Of a stretch of 64,000 bases of DNA, positions 21,824 through 34,217 are shown piece after piece. The translations under genes and the position numbers were made by a program. The stretch's first letter is position 1; every line of letters starts with the position of its first letter. The notes under the pieces were generated by a model that was not told the origin of the DNA, made no database searches, and saw only the letters and a program-made list of their open reading frames with translations. The stretch spans positions 9,666,327 to 9,730,326 of the forward strand of contig LR746272.1 of the NCBI GenBank assembly GCA_902729315.2, in the 5' to 3' direction. The stretch is from Spirodela intermedia. Lineage: Eukaryota; Streptophyta; Magnoliopsida; Alismatales; Araceae.

Positions 21824-24800
21824 TCAAATTGAGTCCAGCAATGCGTCAAGGTCCTCCAGTGCCTTGGAAGCAGGAGCAGGTTTGGTCCGATGTATCTCCA
21901 ATTTCCCTGGTGGGTTCTGTGAAACGTCTCGCATTTTCACGCCAGAGGAAGGCGTCTCTGCTAGCAAGTCATCGATCGATTCATCAACAGAAAATTCCGG
22001 CCCAGCATGCCTTGAACCATGTCCTGCTCTTGGATGTGACCGATCTCGTGACCCGGTGACGACATTCAGGCTTGCGGAGCTTGAAGAATCGAGAAGGTTG
22101 ACTTCCGCGAGCAAGGCGTCGATGGAGCTCTCTAGAGGAACCAGTCTTGATGATCCGCTAGATTCCCCAAACATGTCTGAAGAGTAGGAGCCTTCGGCTT
22201 CTGCAAGTATATCATCGATAGTGTCTTCAAGAGGAGAGACTGCAGCAGGCTTGCCCACTGAGCCACGTCCTCCCTCTGAGCAGGATTGGCTGGACATAAG
22301 AAGACGATCGAGCTCCACCTCTGCTGCTGCTGCTACTGCTGCTGCCGGTGCCGCTCCCTCAAGCGTGAATGTCAGGTCTTGAGCGGCGCTTATACTTGAG
22401 GCAGACAAAGGTTTACTCTGTCCACCAGGAACTTGCTCGATATCTTCTTGATAGCTCTTCGATGCACCCTCATTCAGACTATCTCTACTTTCACTGATGT
22501 TACGCGCTTTTACTTGGTCTAGCCCCTCGGGGAAGTTTTCTTCCGAACCCTCACTAAGCTGCAATTGTGTACAAACAGCAGGCAATGGGATTAGATTGCA
22601 AGTCCGGACATCAGAAAACAAAAATTCTTGCTCCATGAAGAACAGATTCCACGGAGAGCTACTGTATATGCATATTAATCATAACTAAGCTGTTTGTGGA
22701 GCCCATATGATTGACGCATCGAAATTAATAACATCAAAACCAAGGCCAAATCTATGAACCATGCTTCTATTCGTGCTGTATTGCTTTAAAATTTTAAGAA
22801 GGCATAAATTACCCCTCCTGATGTCAATAAATGAAAAAAGAATCAAAGTCGATAGTAGAAGAAAAATGTTTCACACGACAGAATTTAGGTCAGGTGTCAT
22901 GGCAAGGATTAGGGTCTCACATCAATCTTGTGTTGGATAACCTAACCCCAGACATACATAGCCCAAACCCAGCCCAAGCCCGTGTTGGGCTTGAACGTGA
23001 GCAGCAAGTCCATCGGCATCATACACACAAAACCCTGTTAAAGCCAGGGTTAACACGTTTCCCCCTTGACATTCAGACCCACCTGACACAAAGCTGTTAA
23101 AGCTGCGGTTGATGCTAGTGAGTCACAAAGCAGTTTATATAAGAATGCTTTAAATTATCAGCCTTTTGGTTTTGTTTTCTTCGTATGTTATCTTTTGCAT
23201 AAAATTGGATGGTGGCACCGGCTTCAAGGGAGTACGGAATACCTGCCATAGAAATGACTAACAGGAAGTTTTCCCTATTCAGAAATGTGCACAGGAATTA
23301 TGGACAATCTGAACAAGTACCTAAAGAGCTCACCAGTTCAGTCGGCAAGAGATCTTCTTCAATAAAAAGTCGCTCTGCCGCAGAAAGTTTTGAAATCTGA
23401 GCCGCAAGAGAATCCAAATCAAGGGAAAGAAATGGAACCTGAATGAACCAGACAGACACATCAGGCATATCAGATCAATGGCATAAAATTTCATGGCACA
23501 CAACGGAAAACTCATTAAAACCGGTTTCAACCTGCAACTTCGCTGATAAAAATGGATTCAAACTACTTTACCGAGAACTAAACTAGGGGAAGAAACTAGA
23601 AGCATTCCCAATGAACGGTAAGAGGATAGAGCTAGAACAAAAATGCTTAACCTCAAAGGTTGATCTAGCATCAGTATCCACATTAAAGTTGTCATTGTTG
23701 CACCATGATACCAGGCTTTCTCCCCTCACTGAGACAAGGGATCCAAAACCCTGAAAAAGATCTACAAGCAGGAAAATATTAGAGTTGGAAAAATGTAGAA
23801 GATATTTGTACACCATAATCTAAAAGAACTGCAAATTTCAATCCAATGAGTATGGAATTTTAAGTAAGCAACATCCAATCAACCCATACTCAAGTAAACC
23901 TTCTGAGGGAAGGAGTTAAACATAGAGTTATCTCATCCTTTCCATCTTACAGGCGCCAATTAATCTTTGACATTATTCCTCCCTACTCCGGAAACATTCC
24001 CAAAATCATGATTTCGAGTAGCAAGTGACTCTCTTTAGCATAAGGCTCTACACAACAACTTGAACTATCTCAGTTATACTTCACTCATCCTCAACATCCT
24101 AAAGGAATAAGGATAAACACTATGAGAGACAAGAAGCAGCTGACACAATATCCCTTATTGCCTCAGCCAATAGTATGATGCCCAACCCAACATCCCTGGG
24201 ATTTCTTAATACAGAATTGAAATATTGATGAGGTTTACAAGTGCACATTTCAAGGCCCCCCTACGGAATAATAGGTCTCAAATTGTCCAGCAGGAAAATT
24301 CTTGTTCTATTAAATATCCTTCTTAGAAGAACCACAATATAAATCCTCCATATATTATTAATCACTAACTTCCATCCTCTGTGAAATGAGAGCCAACATC
24401 TCGACCGCATTCAGACACCCGAGATTAAGACACGTAAGACACAGTCTGTTACACAGCGAATAGTTCGCTTATTGCACATATAATAACACTCTTGGGGATA
24501 CCTGAGTTTAAAAAGTTGGGTAAACAAATGAGAAGTTAAGATTGAAAACAAATATGGCAGAGTATGAGAGAGTAAAAATCGGAGAAACAAAGAACCTCCC
24601 ATGTCAGGTAACAATCTCCATATCTAACAAACATACTAGGGAAAAGATCCTCAACCAACATGCATACTCTAATGTCCCAGACTTTTTGAAACCTGCGTCA
24701 ATAACAGGTTTTGCTGGAACTAGAGACAGCTTTCACTTACCACATTAAAAAAGAGCCCCCCCCGGCCCGTGAAACATGCACCTCAACATCTCGTCAAGCT

Positions 24801-27063
24801 GATATTTCATCTTACTCACTAATCACAACTCGTTAAAATCAACGACCTACAATGAGAAAAATAAATAGGCATGGGATCTCCCTATTTAGGCTGCATCAAA
24901 CTTTAAGAAAAATGTTTTTGCACTTGATAGGGCAATACCCTACATTTACACCAAACTAACATTATAAACTTTATCCAACCAGTCATTTATGATAAACGGA
25001 TATTATTTCCAATAGACAACAAAACTGTATGTACATCAATGGACAAAAAACCCCTTCAACGTTAATCCAGAATACAGGACGGTCACCACGACTTTTCTAC
25101 AAGGCAATGAGACAATTAAAGATTTCTGGAAGTTCATATGCCATTTACAACTCTGTTCCAACTCTGTTGCATGCGAGTATTTTCCGTTTGTCCCGTCTTC
25201 TATCCACCGTGGAAAACTTTGGTCTTCAAGAAAACTTCCTTGCTCCTGATTCTTCAACTTTAAGCACTTTAACCTATCAAAGAAAATTATTTCACCATCG
25301 AATTCTCTTAACCGAAGGCCCCAAACATTTTCTTTTAACAATAAATAGATCAATTATTCGAGGTCGTCTTTGGTAACCCTACGACCTGACAGAAAACCAT
25401 GTACATCATTGAAGGGCTATGGCATATATCGCATGCTAGAAGTGAGTTAACAGTGACCATGTCCTTAATGAATCCTTAATGAATCTCTGAAAATTCCTGT
25501 ATTGAAAACATTACGTTGTTCCATATAAAATACGGCCTCCTGTGGGGGTAGTTGAAAAAGAAAATAAGATGCAAAGATCTAGCACAAAGTGAAAGAAAAG
25601 GAGACATGATGTATTGTAGGTGCAACTGCACAAATGAAGTGATAATTTAAACGTCGTGAAACAGTAACTGTACAAAAGTTAAGACTCTTCTCGTGTGATT
25701 TATTTAAATAGTCATGAGAGAAATCAAGTTTCCTTGGTTTCCATATGGTGCATCTATACTAAAAAAATTTGGTACATAGCTTCTATAAGATAAATCAGAA
25801 CCCCCAAGTTTGACTTACCTCTCCATTCTTGGTAAAGAAAGAGCATAAAAATCAGTTCTGTGCATGCTCTATTGATCAATTGAAAAATGGCGCAGTGTGT
25901 AGCAGAACAACGCGGCAATTTAGAGTAAAGAGAATTGCCTACTTGACTCAAACACTTCTCTTGAGACAATCAATGTCCAGTCTCTAAGTCAATTGAGCTA
26001 TTTGCCATTGAATCACCTAAGCATTGCAAGCTACCATTGAATTAAACGACTGTAATTTGTCTTTCATAGTTTCAACAAAACTCAGAGTATTACAGGCTTT
26101 CTCCTATTGCGAAAGCCTCGGTTTTACGTACATAATCAGTAGTATGCAGATTAACCTAAATTCAGAGTCACTTCATTTATTGTTTGCTTCATTTTGTAAT
26201 CTGTAAAGATCAATAGTCTATTATTCATTCTGCAGCGCTCTCTATGAAAAGATATTTCCGGTATCTCTGATGTTGTAATGTAGACTTGGATACCTTTCAA
26301 GACTGAGGATGTCAGCACTTGCAATGAGATCCCAACAATAAATAACAAAATAACCCCCTTCGTAGACAGACGGAGGTAAAGCCAGATTAAGAGGACAATA
26401 GTAAGTTGCTCCAACTTCATCCATTTTCAGATGTTTATTCATTGAACCTAGTGTGGATTTTGATCATTTTACAGTTTCTCTCCTCACTTCTTCCTACTGC
26501 TCAATCAGATTTTATATATATATAAAGGCAACGCTATGCGATGTGAGGTTCTCTTCTGCTATGCGATTGGAATGTACAAGGAATGAGAGTCGATTTTCTT
26601 TCTGCACATACAGCATACCTGGCATAGCTTCATCGAATAAATAGGTTGAAGCCAAGGCACTTGCACCGTCACCATGGTCGCGATCGCGTATCTGGGAGCG
26701 GGCCTGATCGATCAGGAACCCAAAATTCGCCCCTCTACTCTTCCTGGCAACGACGTCTCCACCCCCAGATAATGGCATCGTTGCCACGGCTGCTGGTCCT
26801 CCGGAGTCGACAAGTCCCGGAACAGGACCTCCCTCCTTCCCGACGTCGGTTTCATCATCGTCGTATCGATCCCAGTTGGAAGGAAGGTCCCGTAAGTGCC
26901 GGCGGCTACTCTGCCCGCCCTGGTGCTGAGGCTGTTGCTGCTGGGGAAACGATTCTTTCTTCTTCTGCTGGGCGCGGGCGCTCACGGCGGATGGAGTGGG
27001 GTGGTTCCTCTTGCCCTGCTGGGACTGCGACCTCTTGGACTTTGCGGCGGCCTTGGGGTCCAT
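21824..27063 (-). CDS. Conserved plant protein of unknown function with acidic DDLLAE repeats
   Basis: Exons 5' to 3': 27063-26619, 23761-23652, 23438-23334, 22558-21824; all phases fit and give 464 residues. The N-terminus MDPKAAAKSKRSQSQQGKRN is basic and low-complexity, followed by LPSNWDRYDDDETD and KSRGANFGFLIDQARSQ. The central part reads QGFGSLVSVRGESLVSWCNN, then VPFLSLDLDSLAAQISKL and AAERLFIEEDLLPTEL, which looks like a conserved folded segment. The C-terminal 240 residues are Ser/Glu-rich and contain four spaced acidic-hydrophobic motifs (DDILAE, DALLAE, DDLLAE, DALLDS), the last at the very end. I recall similar uncharacterised plant proteins but no function. The second exon acceptor at 23761 was chosen because it restores phase; the nearer AG at 23751 would not. 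Intron 1 is about 2.9 kb. Confidence 0.82.
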
Positions 27064-29241
27064 TCCGGGCCGATTCCCCCTCCCTCGACCCGAAGAGCAG
27101 GGGTATATATCCACACGAGCGCGCCACTCGCCGGCGGATCAAGTCCGGCGAGGAGAAAAGACGACGATGGCCCGCTCTCCGCACGGAGAGGCAGAGTACC
27201 CAAGCTCTATCGAGCTCCTCTGATGTGACGAGGATGGTCGTCGGCGGCAGGGAGTAGCTCACCCCCGTAACTCGCGGGCGACTTCACCGCCGCCTTCGAA
27301 AACCATCCTCCTCTGTGGTCGATCTTCGAAAAACTGCTGTAGATATCTCCATATTTTACATGTAGAGAGTGATTCCAGGACCATATGGTTTCATATTTTA
27401 TATTAATCAGATAAGAGTAAATAAATAAAGGGAATAAATCATTTACGGACAAAGTATTAAATAGGATAAGCTTAAATATAGAGTAGTAAAAATATTGAAA
27501 TTATCTCTGATTTAAAACTTATTCCGAGAGCAGACTTCTCCTTCTACCCGTCTAATTTTGTGAAAAATAAATAAATAAAATAGTTTAGAAAATCGTTGCA
27601 CGATTAAAAATAAATAAATTGGCCCATTAAATTACCGGGGCGATAATATTGTGTTGAGTTGTTGTTCCTTTGTGTAGTTTGTCAGTCTCTTCTCATTCTT
27701 TTTAATAATTTATTTCATAATTTTTACACGTGAAGCAAGTAATTGTGCATATAGATAATTTTTTGTTGAATATTTAATTCTTAAAAAATATGAAACTCAT
27801 AGTTATTATTTTTCCAAATACTAGACTTGAGGTCAACCTCAAAAAGAAAAAAAGGAAAAATAAAAAAGATTGAGAGAGGAGACAAGTTCTCTCCCCTCCT
27901 TTCATCGTAGAAGGATTGTTTCCCTCTCTATCCCCTCTCCACCATGTCACAAAACTATATATTTTTATTATGTAAATTTTATTTTTGAAAAAAAAAAAAG
28001 AAGAAGAGATAAGATGCTGCATTCTATTCACACAATCCATTTGTGTTGTCTTCCCACCAATAAGGGTTTAAACCTTAACAATTTGTAATACCGTGAATCT
28101 CAAGCCCAAAGTGATCCGACGTAGTCAACTTGATCGGCCCACTTCCACTCGACTCAAACCAACTTGATCGTTTGGTTCAAAGTTAGTCAGTCTATCTCGT
28201 TAGTCTGAATTTTCTAGAATTATCTGGTTTGCACCAGTTCATCTCGTTAGTCCAAATGATCTTGTCTTTATTAGCCCAAATCATCAGAATTTAAGTCAAT
28301 CTGTTTCAACAATCAGCAATCAATGATTAAGTCAACGTATGAACAACCATTTACAATCAAGGTCCTACTTCAGCATGCACCCCCCTAATAATTTATCACC
28401 AGTTTTGGAGCCAAGGTACCTCTAATTACTCTAATTATTCAACTACTTGTGATTTAATATATCTTTTGGTGGTCATCACAAAGAGGTAATATGAATAGTC
28501 AACTTTACATATTCGATTTATCATAATATTGTCGGATAATAACTTTTTGACATGTTAAATGAATAAGTATGCTAATTATAAGTGATTTTCTTAAATTGCT
28601 CAATCTGATATTATTTCTATTCGCAATTGTTTTCTAGTTAGTTTTGAGATATTATATCAGTAATTAAAGGAGTTGACTTATGATATTAATCAGTCTTTAT
28701 TTGACTTTATCTATTTTCCTCTCTGTCCTGCATCGCCGCCTCTCCATATTAGTGTTTTGCTCATCTACTAGATTTCTTTGACGTCTTTGGTAATTTATGA
28801 CATAGTTTGGGCAGTAATTTTATTATGGAAAACTCTGATGTTCAATGGATAAGGAATTAAATAATATTTAAAAGTATTTTTAATAATTAATAATGTAATT
28901 TGATTATGTTCATGTGTTTATATTTTAAAATATTTATCAGGAAAGGGAGAAGGGGACGTTGTCGACGGGGAGGTCTAGCGGCTGTTTGTGCTCTGGTTCA
29001 CCGTATCCAGTGATCTCCGGGAGAGAACGGGTGTAGGCGGCTGTTTGTATCCGCCGTCACCTGATTTGGCGGCGGCCGGCTCTCTTCATCATCGATTCAC
29101 GCCAGTAGGACGGTGCGCGCAGCGCTGTGAAGTTGGAGTTAGTTTGAAGTCTTTTCAGTCGGGGAGGTGAAGGAGCTTCCCCAGAAAACGGACACCAGGC
29201 CCAAAACCTAGAAAATATTCTTGCTCTTCGAATCGAAATCC
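27064..29241. other. Divergent AT-rich intergenic region between genes E and F
   Basis: About 2.2 kb with no supported gene. The first 200 bases are the GC-rich 5' side of gene E. From 27.3 to 28.9 kb the sequence is AT-rich with poly-A and poly-T runs. Between 28.08 and 28.33 kb a more complex patch has two copies of a CTCGTTAGTC motif (near 28197 and 28246) and could be a decayed repeat. The last about 250 bases become GC-rich as the 5' UTR of gene F. Confidence 0.45.
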
Positions 29242-32200
29242 ATGCCTATGTTGCTGTCCCAACCCTATACGCACCCTGTTCCCCTCACGACTCCTCTCCC
29301 TCTCTGCTTCGCACATTTTGGCCACCGGTGTCCCAGAATCGCAGCTCACCCGTTTGGGCCGCGGTGGAGGCCCCTGTTCAGGTTCTCCTCTTTCGCTTCT
29401 CGCGCGCCACCTATCTTCGCCTCATCGACGTCGAATGAGGAGCTTCTTCAAGCCCTGGTTGGTTACGACGGCCGGGAAGACGAGGGCAGGAGCCACCTTC
29501 CCGCTGTGAGGACCTATGAGAACGACCTTGCCAGTTTCACGCTCATTGGAGTCGTCAATTTCAACCAGGCTCTGACGGCTGCAGCTGCTGATGGCGGCGA
29601 TGCAGCAGAGGAGCACCTGTCGTCCGGCCTGCCTACCATGGTTATTGAGACTGTATACACTGGCTCTAGTGCACATAGCACGGTGTCCACCCGTCTGGTC
29701 AGTTAGTTCTCTCTCTCTTTTCTTTCAATCCAACCTAAACAGTTAACTTCTGTAGGACCATTTAGGAACTTGTGGAATCAAAAGTTTATGTTCTTGTATG
29801 AACGGGTCTTACCCTTATTTAACAGTTTTTACCGTCCAGAGAGGTCAAGGAGAAAGCTAAAAAGATTAGGGGTAGTCTCGCAGACGATATCTTCTCCGGC
29901 ACCGCGAGTAGAAATATCCTTGCCATGACATTCAGACAAGTAATGCTGCATCGCGTTCTGAGTTTTGAGCTTGCGTTGTTTCCTCCTGGACGTCAGAGGG
30001 ACATGGAAAATCTTGGCAGCCCCAGAGAGGTCACAAACAGATGTACCATCTTTTTTATGCTTTTTTTTTTCACTCTCCTTTTCCCTAGTATCAACTTCAT
30101 AGCTTTGGTTTCAGATTCCAACCGAGTTGTGCATAAGCTCCGAAAATCTTTCAGTAATCGCTGCTCTTGCCGAGGCCATCTGCTCTTGTGCTCTTGAATG
30201 CACAAAACGGACCTACCTCCAAGTTGAAGGAGGGGCGGGTTCAAGTATTGTTTCTGGTTGGTTCCAAAAGCCCCAAAGGACTGCCTCTTCTGATTCAACT
30301 GTTTGCGTATATAGTATTCCTCCAAATCAGATTATTGAAAATGCCCAAAAAAGGTTAGATGATTTTATTTCAATGAAAGGGAGGCCATCTAAGGAAAAGA
30401 GAAAAGCTAAGCACAATTTGTGGGCACCACCGACATATTCGAACCTTGATAAGATCGGAGGTACTGGATTTAGTGATTGGACAAATGAGTATATACCTGC
30501 CTATAGGCTTCAAGTTGACGGTAAAAACCTCAAAGATGTGAAGTTCAAAGGTTGGCAAAAGTTGCCTGAAGATAGGTGGGAAGTTCTTTTGACCCACTTT
30601 CAACTGGTATTTTCTTCTTTCCTCGTACTCAGCCTGTTTGAATCTTGGACTAAGCTTATTTTTATGTTTTTTATGAGTTCATGAAATCATGTAACTTTCA
30701 TTGTATGAATGCAAATATTCTGTGAAATCATGATTTCCTTAATTCATTTTCATGCATATTTCATTATCGTGTCACTCTCATGCTTTTAGAAAATGTTATT
30801 ATTTTCCGTGAAGAATAATAAGAGGGGAGTTGAAAAGTAGTCCTTGAAGTCAGATGATTCAATTATGTAATAAATAACTTTAGTTATAATCGTTTGGTTA
30901 GCAGTCATTGAGTACTAAGGGCAACATGCTTCATTGTAGGTCTCTCTATGTTTTCTGCCTTTTCGTTTCCTTTAGGTCTTTAGTTGTTTTTTTTCCTGAG
31001 AGAATGTGCCGTAAATTTTCCTTTGTCCCACGCATCACTTTATGTTATGTACTCAATCAAGTAGAATGATTCCTCATTCTTCTTTGCCAACTACTTCTTT
31101 GGAACCCGAATTAACTTTGCCTTCTTAATGTGGTATTTTTTGGGTACATCATTTGATGTAAATTTGTCATTTGAGATTTCAATTTAGCAGCAAAAGCTTT
31201 CAAAGCTATTGATTCTCCATTTATAGGCACTTTAGATGATGACAATGTTTGAAAATTAAAAAAATATTTATTATTGCAGGTTGAATTGGCAGACATCATG
31301 GATATGTATTACGAAGATCAATATACACTTCCAACTAAACAGCTTTCATCCAGTCTGATTGCACAGGTTTCAAATCGAACCAAGAGCGAGGTAGTCTTTT
31401 CTCTCAAATATATGCAGTATTAGTAGTCATAAAGTCGGGGTATTTATGCATAGGGGATGAAGGCTTTCCATGGGATTATGCTTCGGTAACTCAGTCATGT
31501 CATATGCGCATCATCTGCTCGATTTAGTGCGCATAATTCAAGCATTTGAATTAATGCTTACCTTTAAGTTAGTGGCCTTGACAATCCCTCAACTAATGGC
31601 AGAGAAAATTTTCGTGGAAAATGGCATCTGTGATACTGCTCGGTGGCTGTGTTCTGGTTTCTCTTAGAATCATGGCACAAATTCGGGGGCAAAACCTCTT
31701 CGCGGCAAGAATTTCTTCAGTTCCCTCAGGAACAACAGTATCAGAAACTGACTACTTCCAGCCCCTGATTCTTGACGATGACAAGGTACATTACCAACGC
31801 CAACGTTGCCTCAATGGGTTTAATGACCATGGGTCAGCACTGGGTCATTTTTTTACATCTCAATATCATTTTGTTTTGAACTCTAATAATTTGTTTCCAA
31901 ATATTGGGATGCACAGTACGAAGCTCTATGCCTCTCTGTTGTCCAAAGGATTCAGGATGCGGTTGGCCGGCATGGACATATATCTGTTGACAGGGATGTT
32001 GGAGCGTGGGTGGGAGAGATTCCGAGTTGCTTGAGTAAGCTACATATCTCAGAGTCTGCTCACGGTGTTTCAGAGAAAGAAGTCCCTGCACGCTCCTTTG
32101 ACAGCGATATGCCAGTTCCGAGAGAATTGTCTACTAGTGAACTGTCTGCATCCCAGAAAAACAGTGAAGAAGACATGGCTTCGTCTACACAGGATATTGC

Positions 32201-33074
32201 CAGTTACCAGGTATTTTAAATGAATATTCCCCTTGGCTTGCTTGTTTAGCGTCTGGTGATTGTTATTTTTATCTTGCTGAATGAGGAATATTCTATCACA
32301 TTAGTCTAATTAATATCCTCCTCATCATAGAATCTTGTCTACTTTGTATCTCACTGATAGATATATCTGAACTATTTCTTCATCTCTTCGTCAGTGAAGG
32401 GCATTTCGTGGTGCATTCATTTCTTCAAAAAGATATTTACACAACTTTAAAGAATCTTCATTTTGCCTTCAACGTACAGGTTGCGTTATCAAGGGATGGC
32501 AAGGTACTGGGCTTCCAACCCACCAGTCGTACTGCAGTTCCTCACTGGGCTTCCAATCCCCTTGCAGGGGCTCTTTATGAAGGGAAGAAACTTTCGCCAG
32601 GTGAACAATTGCCCCAAATGGTTATAATAATGGAAAACATATATTTAAAATCAAAATATTTTCAGATTTGTGACCAATCATGTTGTCTCCTGAATAGGCA
32701 TCCTGGAGCCAAACGTTAAGATTCCTCAGCCGCGTGAGGTAGTGCTAGTTGAGCTCTTGATGTCGGTAAATCCTGATTCCTGGTTTGTGCTAGCAAGACC
32801 AATTCAATGACCAGGTAGACATTGAAGCTCTCTCCACAAAGGCCGGCTTCTTCTCTGGCGAATTCAGGAGGTTCTGTTCCCTGTCCGCTTTCATAAATCT
32901 CTGAAAAATGTGTTTTTTATGAACAGCCTCTGTACTGCCTGATCTTAAGACTTCTTCTACTTGGCATTGAAGCAGCGACCTGAGAGGGTCAAAGAGTGGA
33001 TAGCTTCTGCATATTGGAGGCTGAAACTTGCAGAACTGGCCATGCCCAGATGGTTTCCAGAAGGAAATAGTTAA
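29242..33074 (+). CDS. Predicted plastid-targeted protein of unknown function
   Basis: Exons: 29242-29697, 29826-30029, 30115-30606, 31280-31390, 31603-31785, 31917-32210, 32480-32600, 32698-32765, 32794-32870, 32976-33074. The first eight join in frame (643 codons). The N-terminus (MPMLLSQPYTHPVPLT..., then RPLFRFSSFASR) has transit-peptide composition, so a plastid is likely. Notable stretches: PSREVKEKAKKIRGSLADDI, YIPAYRLQVDGKNLKDVKF, GWQKLPEDRWEVLLTHFQ, a hydrophobic segment MASVILLGGCVLVSLRIMA in exon 5, and YEALCLSVVQRIQDAVG. Exon 10 encodes ERVKEWIASAYWRLKLAEL and looks coding, but the exon 9 donor at 32870 leaves two bases while the exon 10 acceptor is phase 0. The end is therefore uncertain; without exon 9, reading through gives a TGA at 32808. 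I recognise no named domain. Confidence 0.72.
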
Positions 33075-34217
33075 GGAACTCGCCTCACTGGATTACAACA
33101 CATTGAACAGCTTTTCTGAAAATGGTAGGCAACAAGCGTTTGATGCAGACTATTATTTAGTGCCCAGAAGACGGCTTTTGTGTACAGAGCCACTCGTGTT
33201 TTTAATATTGCCATTAAGTCAACCACCAGATCTCTATGTCCCCCCTTATGAAATAAACTCTCCATTGTAAGTTGAATGAATCTATATCTGGGCTCCCTTC
33301 TCTGCCGATATCCATGAGCTGGGTTAGTTAGATGTCTACCTCAAATCCAAGTCGTTAAGTTGATGTATCATTGTCGAGTTGATCTCTTCAGAATTTGAAT
33401 ATTTCATTCTTTTCTCATTTTCTTGATAATTTAATGTATGTAATATCTTTAGGGACTTGTATATCATGATTCTGAAGGACTAAACACTGCAAAATGTGAT
33501 TAGATAATCATATAATTAGAAATAAGATACTCCACATGATTTGTATTTTTTTTACCGTATAATCATACGCTTATTCCTTTATTTCTAGATAATTCTTCAA
33601 TTAATACTCTTTTATCCTCAAACATTCATAAGGTAGAAAATCACTTAATCTCAAAGATTAACCTCTTCATTGTAAAACGATGAAATCATAAAATAAAAAA
33701 AATATGATTTATATAATAGGTTTATTAAATAAATTAAACAGTTGAAATATATAAATGACACATTAATAAACTTGAAAGTATAATTACCAAAATCAAGGAC
33801 ACCAACATGCCCATTTGCCGCCAAACAAGTATTATACCTCCATGGAGAAAAGTCTATTGAATCAATATGAATATCCATCACTACCAAGATGGCATAGTTG
33901 ACTTTGACCTCATAAAGGTGAAAAAGAGAAAGGTAAACCGGCCCTCCCTGGCTGGGCCAGGCTTCGGCAGGACCGTCTCAAGCCCTGGCTTGAGCTTGCT
34001 CACTCCTCGATTTAATTTCTACATGTTAATTTATAATGGGGTTCCGATCTTTGACAATGGGTGTGTTTCATAGTAAACAACATGAGATTTTCTTTTCCAT
34101 AGTAATACCTGGATATGCACAGAAAGTTAGCATCAGACAAGAACTAGCCTTTGAATGCAAATGGCCCAGCTGCGTTGAATTCTAGCTCCAGGTTGTTGGT
34201 GGGACCCCTATGACCCC
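32811..34217. other. Tail exons of gene F and convergent intergenic region to gene G
   Basis: The first part contains the uncertain last exons of gene F (to 33074). From 33.3 to 33.9 kb the DNA is very AT-rich with no coding sign. A short GC-rich patch at about 33930-34015 interrupts it. The final stretch should be the 3' UTR of the minus-strand exonuclease gene. Confidence 0.45.

Noticed and set aside
23652-23750. Acceptor at 23751 for exon 2 of gene E
   Set aside because: It leaves the wrong phase with the exon 1 donor at 26619; the acceptor at 23762 restores frame and adds DLFQ before GFGSL.
32808-32810. TGA as the end of gene F
   Set aside because: Reading through exon 8 gives SVNPDSWFVLARPIQ and stop, but a good donor at 32766 and a coding-like exon 9 with its own acceptor make this more likely intron.
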